From contig JABMCL010000136.1 in the NCBI GenBank assembly GCA_018857735.1, forward strand, positions 280,378 to 344,377: a DNA stretch of 64,000 nucleotides, in the 5' to 3' direction. Below, piece after piece: positions 9,915-20,310 of this stretch. Position 1 is the stretch's first letter, and the number at the start of each line of letters is the position of its first letter. Below the pieces are notes generated by a model. It had not been told where the DNA came from and did not search any database. It saw only the letters and a list, made by a program, of their open reading frames with translations. Origin of the DNA: Alviniconcha marisindica. Taxonomy: Eukaryota > Mollusca > Gastropoda > Provannidae. Made by a program: the position numbers and the translations under genes.

Positions 9915-10172
9915 AAAGAGTGTATGGTACTATGGAACCCCTTGAAAACTGTATAATACTACAGAGACCCTGAAGAGTGTATAAATAAATTAATAATTCT
10001 ATGGAACCCCTTAAAAACTATGAATTACTGTGGAATCACTTGAAGAGTATGTAAAACTGTGGAACCCCTTAAGAGTGTATAATACTACAGAACACCTTGA
10101 AGAGGTCAGTAATACTGTGGAAGCCCTTGATGAGAGTACAATTCTCCCTTGAAAAGTGTACAATACTAATTA
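9915..10172. repeat. Minisatellite, ~33-bp unit (TACTATGGAACCCCTTGAA), second block
   Basis: About eight diverged units with the core (T/A)CT(A/G)(T/C)(G/A)GAACCCCTTGAA(G/A)A(G/C)TGTATAA. Confidence 0.8.
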
Positions 10173-10486
10173 ATACCGGCTAACAGGCTGGTTAGAAGTT
10201 GACAGGTTGGGATTCCATCATACTCTCCAATGCAATTTTAACACCAGCCCCCTTGCTGGAAACATGTTATCAAATGTCAAAGTCTGACATTCAGAGGCCT
10301 GTCTCTGACCCCCCCCCCCCCCCCCATCCTCCCAAAACACTACCAGTCATCTGCCTTTTCTTTCCCTCTGCTCACCCTGTCACATTAAATGACAGGGCAC
10401 CCTGCATCAGAGCAATGCAAGTACAGATGCCATTTGAAACTCTTTTTTAGCCACACCGCATAGCACACACAGTTATATATGTACCC

Positions 10487-10532
<46 letters not shown>

Positions 10533-10915
10533 CCAGCACACAGCTGTCAGGACGGAGATTAAATTAAATCGTCACACCTCTCTAGCACTGCAGATTTATT
10601 CCTGACATTAATCACACACCAACCCTGTGCACACCTCCACGGGCACTGCTTTTAATATCCGTGGATCGCTGAAAATTCAGTTACGGACCTCTGTGGGACC
10701 CAGTTCCAGAAAGCCGGCTTCACGCCCCCCCCCCCCCCCCCCCAAACTATGCATGCAGGTGGGCTAACCAACAATCAGCGTTGAACTTTCTGCCTACCAG
10801 TGCTCACCAAACACTCGCCCAAATGCTACCAACTACTGAACACAGCTGACAGCAGACCGGACTATGCGGTTATAAGCAGTCTGATACAACGGAGATAAAT
10901 ATCATGGGGACTTAC
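10173..10915. other. No gene seen; poly-C (10311-10326, 10725-10743) and (AC)n (10489-10530)
   Basis: Simple repeats in otherwise unique sequence that becomes more GC-rich toward the right. Confidence 0.5.
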
Positions 10916-11260
10916 CAAATCCACCAGAGGCACCAGCTCCGCGAGCGGACTCCTGGTATCACTGAGAATAATAATCCAACGATCCCCTCGAACACACCAC
11001 CGCACAATCAGTATCCCTGGACAGGATCCTGCCGCAGCGTTACTCGCTTTCAATTTCGCTGAGAGTCTACGTTGTGCAAGCCAATTTCCATTACTCCCAG
11101 AGCACAAACACTCCAACAGAGGCGGGGAGATTCTGTTTGTTTTTTGATTCAGCAACACGGGGAGCGAGGGAGGCTGGCAGGCACAGCAGGTTTCCAGTTG
11201 TCCGGACACTCCGCTCACGTAGGTCTACACACAACACACACCAACACACTGAGTTGTAGC
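10916..11260 (-). promoter_or_regulatory. CpG-rich candidate untranslated first exon or promoter of the FRRS1-like gene
   Basis: CpG frequency rises clearly from about 10,650 to 11,300 (CGAGCGAGG, CGCCGTCAGAACGGCGC). On the minus strand a consensus donor GATTTG|GTAAGT ends a potential exon at 10,916. The FRRS1-like coding exon 1 has an acceptor just upstream of its ATG (about 6294), so a 5' non-coding exon is required somewhere to the right. This is the best-looking candidate. A 118-codon minus-strand open frame here has no recognisable domain. Confidence 0.3.
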
Positions 11261-12906
11261 GCCGTCAGAACGGCGCACACAGTGGCCCAGCTTGGGTTTC
11301 CATCCCCAAATAGGGAACCCCTGACCCCCAGCTAAGGTCATACTGAATCATGCAAGTGGGGGCGGCCTCACCTATTTTGGGGCCTTGCAAGGGATGCGCC
11401 ACAACAAAAGGGGAACAGCCATTGAACCTGCACTGTGTACCACCCTTACACAGCTGTGCCAAGGTGATAAAGCAGAAACAGACACAAAACCATCGGCATC
11501 AAAAACAATCCAGTCCCCATCACCACCGGTGAAAATCTAGTTAAATCAGTGCTGCGGTATTTTGGTCCGTCCCAACTGCCAAGCCTGCATGTTTCTCAAT
11601 CGCACCCCTGCCCGGGCCTCTTGCGAATGCATCATGTTTGCTGTGTGTACCGGTAGTAAGACTGGAAAGTGCACACACACAAAAGCTACCGTAAGAAAGA
11701 GGTGCATTCATCCATTATGATGTTTCCTTTCCTACTAGCCCTGCGTCAATAACGCCACCTTTGTGTCATTCACCATCCTTGATTTATGTGGACTGTCCAG
11801 ATCCCCCCACAACTATTAATTACCAGCTAAGTATTCACAGACATGGCTCACAGCCTCCTAAGTGACAGGTAAGGTCACAAGAAAAAAAATCAGGTAATGC
11901 CAATGATTTGTAGTGCAGCTGGGGAACACAAATCAGTGTAGGAATTATCAAGTTCATGTGGCTGTGATCAAACAGAAAAACCAAAATCAATATGAAGGTA
12001 TAAGATAATGTGTTTGTGTCCTTTATTCTGTGCCCAGTTCATTCAAAAGTTAACAAAGAAACAAAAGAACAAACTGTGTATTTAAAGTATTATGGTCAGT
12101 CTTTTCCCCTTACCCCCCCCCTCCCCCCCCCCCAACCCCCCACCCCAGTGATTACTAGTCTGGTTTACTGTAAAGCAATTAGTGTAATATAAAAAATATT
12201 TTGAAAAAGAAGTATACATTGTGATTCATGCTACAACTTGGTTTACACCATGAATCTTTCCCTGACACTGAATTTTACCAACTGGATTCAGTTTTCAATC
12301 AATCCAACTGTGTCACAATACCCCTGCAAAACATGTCCAGTGTGTGTATTTTATAAGTAAACAACCAGGAAATTAAAATAATAAGTTTTCACCCAAAAAC
12401 ACTCTTTCTGTGCACCAAAGAACTAGATCTATAACAAGAAAACCCAATCATTTCTTTTCTTTCAAGTTTCATTCACCACACACCAGGAGATTTTCTGTAA
12501 TGAAAATGTGAAGGGGGGTGGCGGTGGGGGTTAGTGGAGAACTACAAATGATGTCTTTCAAGCCCTGTTGACATACGTATATCTACATGCAGTGGTACAC
12601 AAAGTGGAAACACTCCCTTCCCATTGATTCAAACAGGTCTGACAAGTCTGGTGGCTTCTCCTTCAGGTCTTGCTTCCAGTCCACACATCGTGCACTGAGT
12701 CTCGTCCAGTTAGCTGGGACTCAAAACCAGAATTATATCGCTGTGACCCTTGCTCACAGTACGCCATTCTTTATAGTTCTCTGCACAGTATAAGGTATAA
12801 ACTTTGCTGTTTTAAAGGACGTAACTTCACTGGGAACATGCTGAAGTTAAAGTAGAAATTCAGTTTGAGTCCAACAAAGGTTTTAAACTTGTGTCACCTA
12901 AGCAAG

Positions 12907-12909
<3 letters not shown>
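11261..12909. other. Unique sequence, no gene recognised
   Basis: Holds a poly-C stretch (12113-12132). Open frames are short and lack domain or splice support. Confidence 0.4.
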
Positions 12910-12952
<43 letters not shown>

Positions 12953-12960
12953 TGTGACTG

Positions 12961-13032
<72 letters not shown>

Positions 13033-13067
13033 TGTGACTGTAGTGTGTGTGTGTGTGTAGTTGACTG

Positions 13068-13106
<39 letters not shown>

Positions 13107-13183
13107 GTGTGTTGTGTGTGTGTGTGTTGGTGTGTATGTGTGTGTGTTGTGTGTGTGTATGTGTGTAGTGTTTTGTGTGTGTA

Positions 13184-13226
<43 letters not shown>

Positions 13227-13231
13227 ACGTG

Positions 13232-13277
<46 letters not shown>

Positions 13278-13280
13278 TTG
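12910..13280. repeat. (GT)n microsatellite, ~370 bp, with duplicated TAGTGTGACTGTAG interruptions
   Basis: GT runs are broken by three related AGT(GT)GACTGTAGTG segments (near 12,951, 13,031 and 13,059). GT tracts with an internal unit were therefore duplicated. Confidence 0.95.
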
Positions 13281-14606
<1,326 letters not shown>

Positions 14607-14975
14607 TGTGTAAAACCAAGATGCACATTTTGTTACTATCACTATGTTAGTGCATTCTCATGAATTCCCTGTAGCACTTACACTTACTGGGGGTAAGCTA
14701 GCCTTTTTTCATGCAAACATCATATTGACATATATAACTTTATCAGATAATGAAAGCACGCCTACAAAAGGGGAACATTTAGATCTAATGGCACCAGAAA
14801 TTAACCCACTCTTTTTGATGAACTAAATCTAGTTCTTCCATTTCGTTGGCATGCTTTCGTAGTCTCTCTTTATAAAGAATGTAAAAATTCATTTTAAAAG
14901 CGCTTTGGCAGCAAGTCTATTATTATTTTTAATGTAAATATATAATTTGCCACAAAGCATGCCATGTACCAAAGC

Positions 14976-15470
14976 TATTGGGTGGTTCAGGCTTTGTCCA
15001 GCATTGCTTAAGTCCCTTGGCTGCTTTTACTTCTGGTGCGTACTTTCTTCACAATGGAAGGCGATGACAGTGAATTTGCGAATTTTACACTGCAAACTTT
15101 AAAGACATTTTTGGAGTCCTGTAGTCAGAATGTGCTGGCAACAAGCAATAACTTGTTGCTCGTGCTATAGGATACCCCAAAATGCATTTTCCCCACGAAC
15201 TTGCGATCTTCTGGTCAGCCAAAAAATGACGCAAAGACATTTTTTTCCACCACCCATCCCCTTTCCCCAATAATTTTTGCAACTGCAACTGTGGTGGCAT
15301 TTGTACTGCTTCACTGTCCTAGGTTCAACTTCCATTGTTATACACAGCGTGAAGCAACGCCAACTCAGAAATCGTCCCAGAAGTGACGCTGTGACCTCTC
15401 GCAACTTCTTGCACGAAAGATTACAAAGGGCATTCATTTATGCAAACCAGCTTCACTGAATCACCCAATA
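14976..15470 (+). mobile_element. DNA-transposon deletion derivative (~495 bp) with short TIRs and a SAP-like ORF remnant
   Basis: The ends are inverted repeats: TATTGGGTGGTTCAG on the left, and CTGAATCACCCAATA on the right (complement TATTGGGTGATTCAG, one mismatch). Inside, a Met-initiated frame at 15,054 encodes a SAP-like helix-extended-loop-helix segment. Target duplication could be TA or a trinucleotide and cannot be decided. The superfamily is not assigned. Confidence 0.6.
15054..15229 (+). pseudogene. Broken SAP-like domain ORF inside the transposon
   Basis: The first frame (15,054-15,170) encodes MEGDDSEFAN followed by FTLQTLKTFLESCSQNV. The +1-shifted frame then reads CAGNKQ, a stop, LVARAIGYPK and HELAIFW before a final stop. 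The pattern L-x-x-L-K-x-F-L-x-S-C-x-Q-N-V-x-(G)-N-K-x-x-L-V-A-R resembles SAP domains, which bind AT-rich DNA, and in particular the SAP-like starts of mollusc transposon-linked proteins as I recall them. One frameshift and one in-frame stop break it. The remainder of any transposase or nuclease is deleted. Confidence 0.5.
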
Positions 15471-15879
15471 CATACATGTATCAGCTGCCATGTTTATTTT
15501 TGTGAGCAAAGTCAAGAAATCTGCCTCAGTTGTGTGGTAAACATAAGGTATCTTTTAATTGATATATTGTGAGGGGCTCAATGGTTGCTTAGGAATCCTT
15601 CTTTCTTTCTTTTTTCGTGATATTGATAATGTTGATACATAATGATAGTTACATGACCATGCTCATCTAGGAACTGACTCTACAGTGCACACGGCTCAAC
15701 ATGTTGGATAAAATTACATGAGGTTACCCATACATGACACAAACAATCATATACGATGTATGGCTGTGAGTGTGACTGTGAGAAGTTTTGTTCATCATTT
15801 GTGTTGCCTGATCACTGTGAGTGGAACCATCTAAAGTTACAATCTGAAACAGAACGAGTCCCAGTGCGCTCCTGCAGAA

Positions 15880-16131
15880 TCAACACACAAGGGAGTTAAT
15901 TAACGCTAGAAACATGTCACACAAACACAACAACAAAGACCTGAGTCTCCTGCGGTATCTCTCACCTGGCATAAGAGTAAATACAAGGTACTTTGAGGGT
16001 GTACCTCTGGTGGAGTTTATGTATGTTGTATTTACTCGCATGCCAGGTGTGACGACTTACCGCAGGCGACTCAGGTCTCTGTGCGTTTGTGTGACGTCTT
16101 TCGAGTGCTAATTAACTCCCTTGTGTGTTGA
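15880..16131. mobile_element. Fold-back (inverted-repeat) element, ~105-bp arms
   Basis: The outer ends are perfect inverted repeats (CAACACACAAGGGAGTTAAT at 15,881 and its complement ending at 16,130). The arms stay about 85-90% complementary inward through ACCTGAGTC, CCTGCGGTA, ACCTGGCAT and GAGTAAATACAA, leaving a short loop. This is a MITE or fold-back element. A transcript of either strand would form a long hairpin. Confidence 0.8.
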
Positions 16132-17120
16132 TATTCGGGACCATCTTTATATGTAATATATTAGGTTGATTAACCTTCATAGGACGAAGTTCATGCACAT
16201 CTAGTACTGCTAAAATTACAAGCACTAGTCAGTAATAGTGACAGTCTGACGGTCCAACACAAAAAATTAGAAAGTGGGGGATGGGGCTGTGGGAGCACTA
16301 CCCTAGTTTCCCGATTTGCTCGACAGTTTATCTGATCTTTGTTATTGATATAAATGTCCAAACTCCATGCAAACTAACGCATGCATGTGGTTGTAACAAA
16401 CAACGAGAACAATATAATAAACCTCACCTTCGAAAAGACTGATCAGCATAGGATGTCCCACAACATTCCAGTGAGCTCTCCGAGTGAAGAGTTACATTTA
16501 CTATAAGGTGTGCGGAAAAAATACTGTATGTAAAGGCTACCATTGAGAAGACGTTAGTAAAAGGCACCACAAGACTGTCGGCTAATCATTTGTTCTCGAA
16601 GCTATGCCTTCTCAGTACACAAGAAATACTACTAACATCCAAGGAGATGGTCGGAAATTCCTGGGACATTTTAAACGCCATTTTTGGCCACCGATATCAT
16701 CAGAATCACTCACTGACTGAAACAGGGTCACAGCCGCTAGCGAATCAGTGACTCAGTGAAGCCAATATTACAACTGCGGACACAAGGTTGAAAGTGATTA
16801 CTGACACAATGGTTCAGTCCTCAGTACTCGATCGATTTTTTTTTCTTTCTTTTTTTCTTCCGACATCAGCATTCAGGAAGCGTGCACGGTTACTGAGACT
16901 GAAACTGACAAGAAGAAGAAGAAATCTGAAACAGAATTACGGCTAGTGCCAGCGTTCTAAAACAAGATCCAAACACACAAAAAACTTGACTCGCATTTTC
17001 AATAGAGTCAACGAGTCTGTCACTAAAGTAGAGACAATTTCTAGTCTAATCAGTGTAGTCAGACGATGTTTTTACTTGACCTCACTATGATCACTGCATT
17101 GGTGCTCGGCAGTTCTGCTC
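16132..17120. other. 5S-cluster left flank, mostly repeat-derived
   Basis: Includes a diverged copy of the GGTCGGAAATTCCTGG module (about 16,640-16,715). It also has the 5S-upstream sequence CTCGCATTTTCAATAGAGTC (about 16,990-17,055). No gene. Confidence 0.55.
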
Positions 17121-17121
17121 C

Positions 17122-17123
<2 letters not shown>

Positions 17124-17186
<63 letters not shown>
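17124..17186. repeat. (TA)n microsatellite, ~31 repeats
   Basis: Expanded exactly where other 5S copies have the single CTATATGAA(C/T)GTTACA upstream sequence, so the repeat grew inside the 5S 5' flank. Confidence 0.95.
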
Positions 17187-17188
<2 letters not shown>

Positions 17189-17210
17189 TGTTACATTTCA
17201 AATGTCTGTC

Positions 17211-17337
17211 GCCAACGGCATACCACGTCAGTTGAAAGCACCGGTTCTCGTCCGATCACCGAAGTTAAGCGGCAACGTCGGGCCCGGTTAGTACTGCTTG
17301 GATGGGTGACCGCCTGGGAACACCGGGTGCTGCTGGC
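17211..17337 (+). rRNA. 5S rRNA gene copy A (with small insertions, probably a variant or pseudogene)
   Basis: Contains GAAAGCACCGGTTCTCGTCC, GATCACCGAAGTTAAGC, GTCGGGCCCGGTTAGTAC and GGATGGGTGACCGCCTGGGA in order, that is, boxes A, IE and C of the internal promoter. Relative to copy C it has small insertions in CACGT(CA)GTTGA, AAGC(GG)CAACG and TACT(GC)TTGG, giving 127 instead of 118 nt. A T run at 17,345 could terminate Pol III. Confidence 0.85.
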
Positions 17338-17499
17338 ATCCTTGTTTTTTATCATTTTTCTTTTTCTCAACAGTGAAGCTAATATCAATCATCAGTGTAC
17401 TCAGCAAATTTAACCCGCATTTTCAATAGAGTCAGTCAACTGACGAGTCATCTATCATAGTCACTGACTAAGGTAGAGATAATTTCTAGTCTAGTCAGA

Positions 17500-17563
17500 C
17501 CATCGAAGTTAAGCGGCAACGTCACGTCTGGCCCGGTTAGTACTTGGATGGGTAACTGTTGGT
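17500..17563 (+). pseudogene. Truncated 5S rRNA fragment (copy B)
   Basis: Begins inside the gene (ATCGAAGTTAAGC) and lacks the first ~45 nt. It also lacks CGCCTGGGAACACC near the end. It ends in the type-2 tail GTTGGTAACC. Confidence 0.8.
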
Positions 17564-17589
17564 AACCTTTTTTTAAATTCTTTTTTTTT

Positions 17590-17985
17590 AGTAATACATT
17601 GCTGATAATGTGTCGTACTGAAAAGAAAACTACTGTATGTAAAGGTTACCATTGCATAAACAGTGGTGAAATGTGCTACCCATGTAAATTCTTGTTTGAA
17701 TGTTAAGAGTGATCGGCAGTCTCATTGTATTGTACCAGGTAAGTGAATTTGTTCACTTGCACATCCTGGAGGGCCTGTGGTAAAATTGATAGATCAAAAA
17801 AAAAAAAAATTACCAGTGGAGGCTATCCTATGAGCTACCGGGAACCCGAATGAGGTGTGCATGGCCGTGTCCCCTGACTGGTACTGACTGAGCAGCAGGA
17901 CCAACTCGCATTTTCAATAGAGTCAACGAGTCTATCACTAAAGTAGAGACAATTTCTAGTCTAATTGTAGTCAGACGATGTTTTC
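17590..17985 (+). repeat. 5S intergenic spacer unit
   Basis: Shares TACTGTATGTAAAGGTTACC, GTAAATTCTTGTTTGAATGT, GAGCTACCGGGAACCCGA and CGCATTTTCAATAGAGTCAA with 19,170-19,410 and, from the second motif onward, with 42,648-42,928. It is the 5' flank of the intact 5S copy C. Confidence 0.75.
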
Positions 17986-18051
17986 AAGTGATCTCAATTA
18001 CGTTGGTGCTTCTGCTCCATCTATATGAACGTTACATTTCAAGTGTCTGTC

Positions 18052-18169
18052 GCCAACGGCCATACCACGTTGAAAGCACCGGTTCTCGTCCGATCACCGA
18101 AGTTAAGCAACGTCGGGCCCGGTTAGTACTTGGATGGGTGACCGCCTGGGAACACCGGGTGCTGTTGGC
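18052..18169 (+). rRNA. 5S rRNA gene copy C (intact, type 1)
   Basis: A 118-nt gene with the full metazoan 5S pattern: GCCAACGGCCATACCACGTT, AAGCACCGGTTCTCGTCCGA, AAGTTAAGCAACGTCGGGCC, TTGGATGGGTGACCGCCTGG and ACACCGGGTGCTGTTGGC. The 5' GCCAAC pairs with the 3' GTTGGC to close helix I. The internal control region (box A, intermediate element, box C) is intact. The 5' flank CTATATGAACGTTACATTTC holds a TATA-like element about 25-30 bp upstream. This is the most likely functional 5S copy in the window. Confidence 0.95.
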
Positions 18170-18177
18170 ATCCCTTC

Positions 18178-18186
18178 TTTTTTTTT
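18178..18186 (+). terminator. Pol III T-run terminator of 5S copy C
   Basis: Nine consecutive T about 9 nt after the 5S 3' end. Equivalent runs follow copies A (17,345), D (19,039), G (59,210) and H (59,752). Confidence 0.75.
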
Positions 18187-18468
18187 CTTTACCCCCGCCT
18201 CCCTCAAATCTCCGTTGGGTTCGCCGTGGATCCAAATGTCATGATGATTTTTTTTATTTTTATTTTTTATTTTACGGAAAGAAAAAAAAGAAAAAACGGC
18301 GTCGCATAATATGATTTATTTATATTTAAACGATTTTTATTTATTTTTTAAATGCGTCATCTGATGTTCTCACATTCTCATTCTTCCGTTTCGTGTTCAA
18401 CGGGTGCTGTCAGTTGCGGGCAACCTTTCTTTCTTTCTCAGTTTCTTTTTTCTCGCCGCCGCTTTATT

Positions 18469-18712
18469 ATGAATTTGGGCTCCTCGTGACTGATGCAAGT
18501 ACAAACAGTATGATGATCAGTTGAGTTTGTTAAAAAAAAAAAAAAAAAATTTTTTTATTTTTATTGTGGCTTAAAATTAAAATTTAAAAAAAATCCGATT
18601 TTTTAATGTTAATTTTAAGCCACAATAAAAACTTCCTTTTTTTTTTTTAACAAACTCAACTGATCATCATACTGTTTGTACTTGCATCAGTCACGAGGAG
18701 CCCAAATTCATG
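18469..18712. repeat. Near-perfect palindrome, ~105-bp arms
   Basis: The left arm starts ATGAATTTGGGCTCCTCGTG and the right arm ends with its complement CACGAGGAGCCCAAATTCAT. Complementarity continues through GTACAAACAGTATGATGATC, an A/T homopolymer and TTGTGGCTTAAAATTAA. It lies between 5S copies C and D. Confidence 0.85.
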
Positions 18713-18911
18713 AATAGTATTCACTGAAGTTAACATCAACCGTTAAAAAATAATAAGTTATCGTGGCTTAAAATTAACAGGAAAAAAGTCTATTCACTGA
18801 AGTTAACATCAATCATCAGTGTCCACAGTAAATTTAACCACACTGACAGATCAGGTCCGCTGCAAATGCTTCTTATCCGTTTATATAATGATTACACCTC
18901 AAAAAGCTGTT

Positions 18912-19033
18912 GCCAACAGCCATACCACGTTCGGAAAGCACCGGTTCTCGGCGTCCGATTATCGCAGTTAAGCAACGTCGGGCCCGGTTAGTACTTGGAT
19001 GGGTGACTGCTGGGGAACACCTGGTGCTGTTGG
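18912..19033 (+). rRNA. 5S rRNA gene copy D (type 2 variant)
   Basis: Has all 5S segments, with changes CGTT(CG)GAAAG, CTCG(GC)GTCCG, ATTATCGCAGTT and GACTGCTGGGGAACACCTGG. Tail GTTGGTAACC. The 5' flank differs from type 1 (TATATAATGATTACACCTC, then AAAAAGCTGTT) and matches that of copy H. Changes in the box C region (CCGCCTGGG to CTGCTGGGG) suggest reduced function. Confidence 0.85.
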
Positions 19034-19504
19034 TAACCTTTTTTCTTTTTTTTCTTTTTTTCTTCTTTCTTTTTTTCAGTCTTTACAACATTAATCTATA
19101 TAACGGCAACATATGTGAGGAACTCTCCGCGCGAAGTTATACTTGCTGATAATGTGTCGTACTGAAAAGAAAACTACTGTATGTAAAGGTTACCATTGCA
19201 TAAACAGCGGTAAAATGTGCCACCCATGTAAATTCTTTTTGTTTGAATGTTAAGAATGATCGGCAATCTCATAGCAGTTGTACGGCCGGGTATGCTTTTA
19301 TGGCGGCTATCCAATGAGCTACCGGGAACCCGACTGATACTGAGCAGCAGGGACAGACTCGCATTTTCAATAGAGTTCGAACGAGTCTATCACTAGAGAT
19401 AATTTATAGTCTAACTGTAGTCAGACGACGTTTTCATTTGACCTCAATCACGTTGGTGTTTCTGCTCTGAACGTTACAGTTTCGTTACATTTCAAGTGTC
19501 TGTC

Positions 19505-19740
19505 GCCAACGGCCCGCCATACCACGTTGAAAGCCGCCGGGATGTCCCGGGTTCGAGTCCCAGAAGGACCGGTGCCGGGGATATTTTCTTCTCTGAGGGT
19601 CAACTTTCTGTGCTGACTCTTATTTCGGTATCCGGCGTCCCACCCCCGTGTTACCGCAGTAGCACGTAAAAGATCCCGGTAAGAGTCATTCTGCCAAAAG
19701 TGCAGGTGGCAGGTTACAGCTAAACACACCCCTTCCTACC
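19505..19740 (+). mobile_element. Chimeric SINE: truncated 5S head fused to a tRNA/SINE body
   Basis: The first 32 nt (19,505-19,536) are the 5S start (GCCAACGGCC, CATACCACGTTGAAAG). The sequence then changes abruptly to GGGATGTCCCGGGTTCGAGT, holding a box B match GGTTCGAGTCC. A SINE-like body follows with GCACGTAAAAGATCCCGG and GTCATTCTGCCAAAAGTGC. The normal type-1 5S 5' flank (TTACATTTCAAGTGTCTG) is intact upstream, so a SINE may have inserted into, or recombined with, a 5S gene. Confidence 0.65.
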
Positions 19741-20242
19741 TTTGTGGCATTGAATGAAGTGGTGCATGGTTGTATGGCATACACAGAACTTGCGCCGAGA
19801 CAGCAGCAGTTTCAATGACGTGGCACCAGCCATGCAACAACCAAACAGTGCTGTCAGTACACCACTTCGGCGGAAGTATTTAAAAAATATAATAATAAAT
19901 CAGTATTTTTAAAAACGCACTATAGAAGGCTAGTCACTCGTTTGGAATCACAAGTATGCGACATGAGCGCAGCCGGTGAGTCTGCTGCTGGAGAGCAAAG
20001 AACATCGCTTACAAAAGTGATCAACAATAATAATAATAATAATAGCAACCGCTCGTTTACCCCGGCGGGTTTGGATGCTTAACCATCATGGGGCCGAGTC
20101 TGCTACGTTGGGTTCTTTTCACAGACCGTTAATTCTACTGTGCTGCTTTAAATTCGTGCTCCATTTTATAATCACGGCCGTCTGCGAATGCGTTCCAGTA
20201 AAGTTTGCTTTTATTTTTCGTGACATTGTGCCAGGTTGATGT

Positions 20243-20245
<3 letters not shown>
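19741..20245. other. No gene seen; (AAT)n at 20,026-20,044
   Basis: Possibly the 3' part or tail of the SINE/5S composite ending in AAT repeats. Confidence 0.4.
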
Positions 20246-20293
<48 letters not shown>

Positions 20294-20310
20294 ACGCGCT
20301 CGCGCGCGCG
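20246..20310. repeat. (GT)n joined to (CG)n alternating tract, Z-DNA prone
   Basis: About 22 GT repeats, then TACACGCGCTCGCGCGCGCG, an almost unbroken purine-pyrimidine alternation. Confidence 0.9.
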
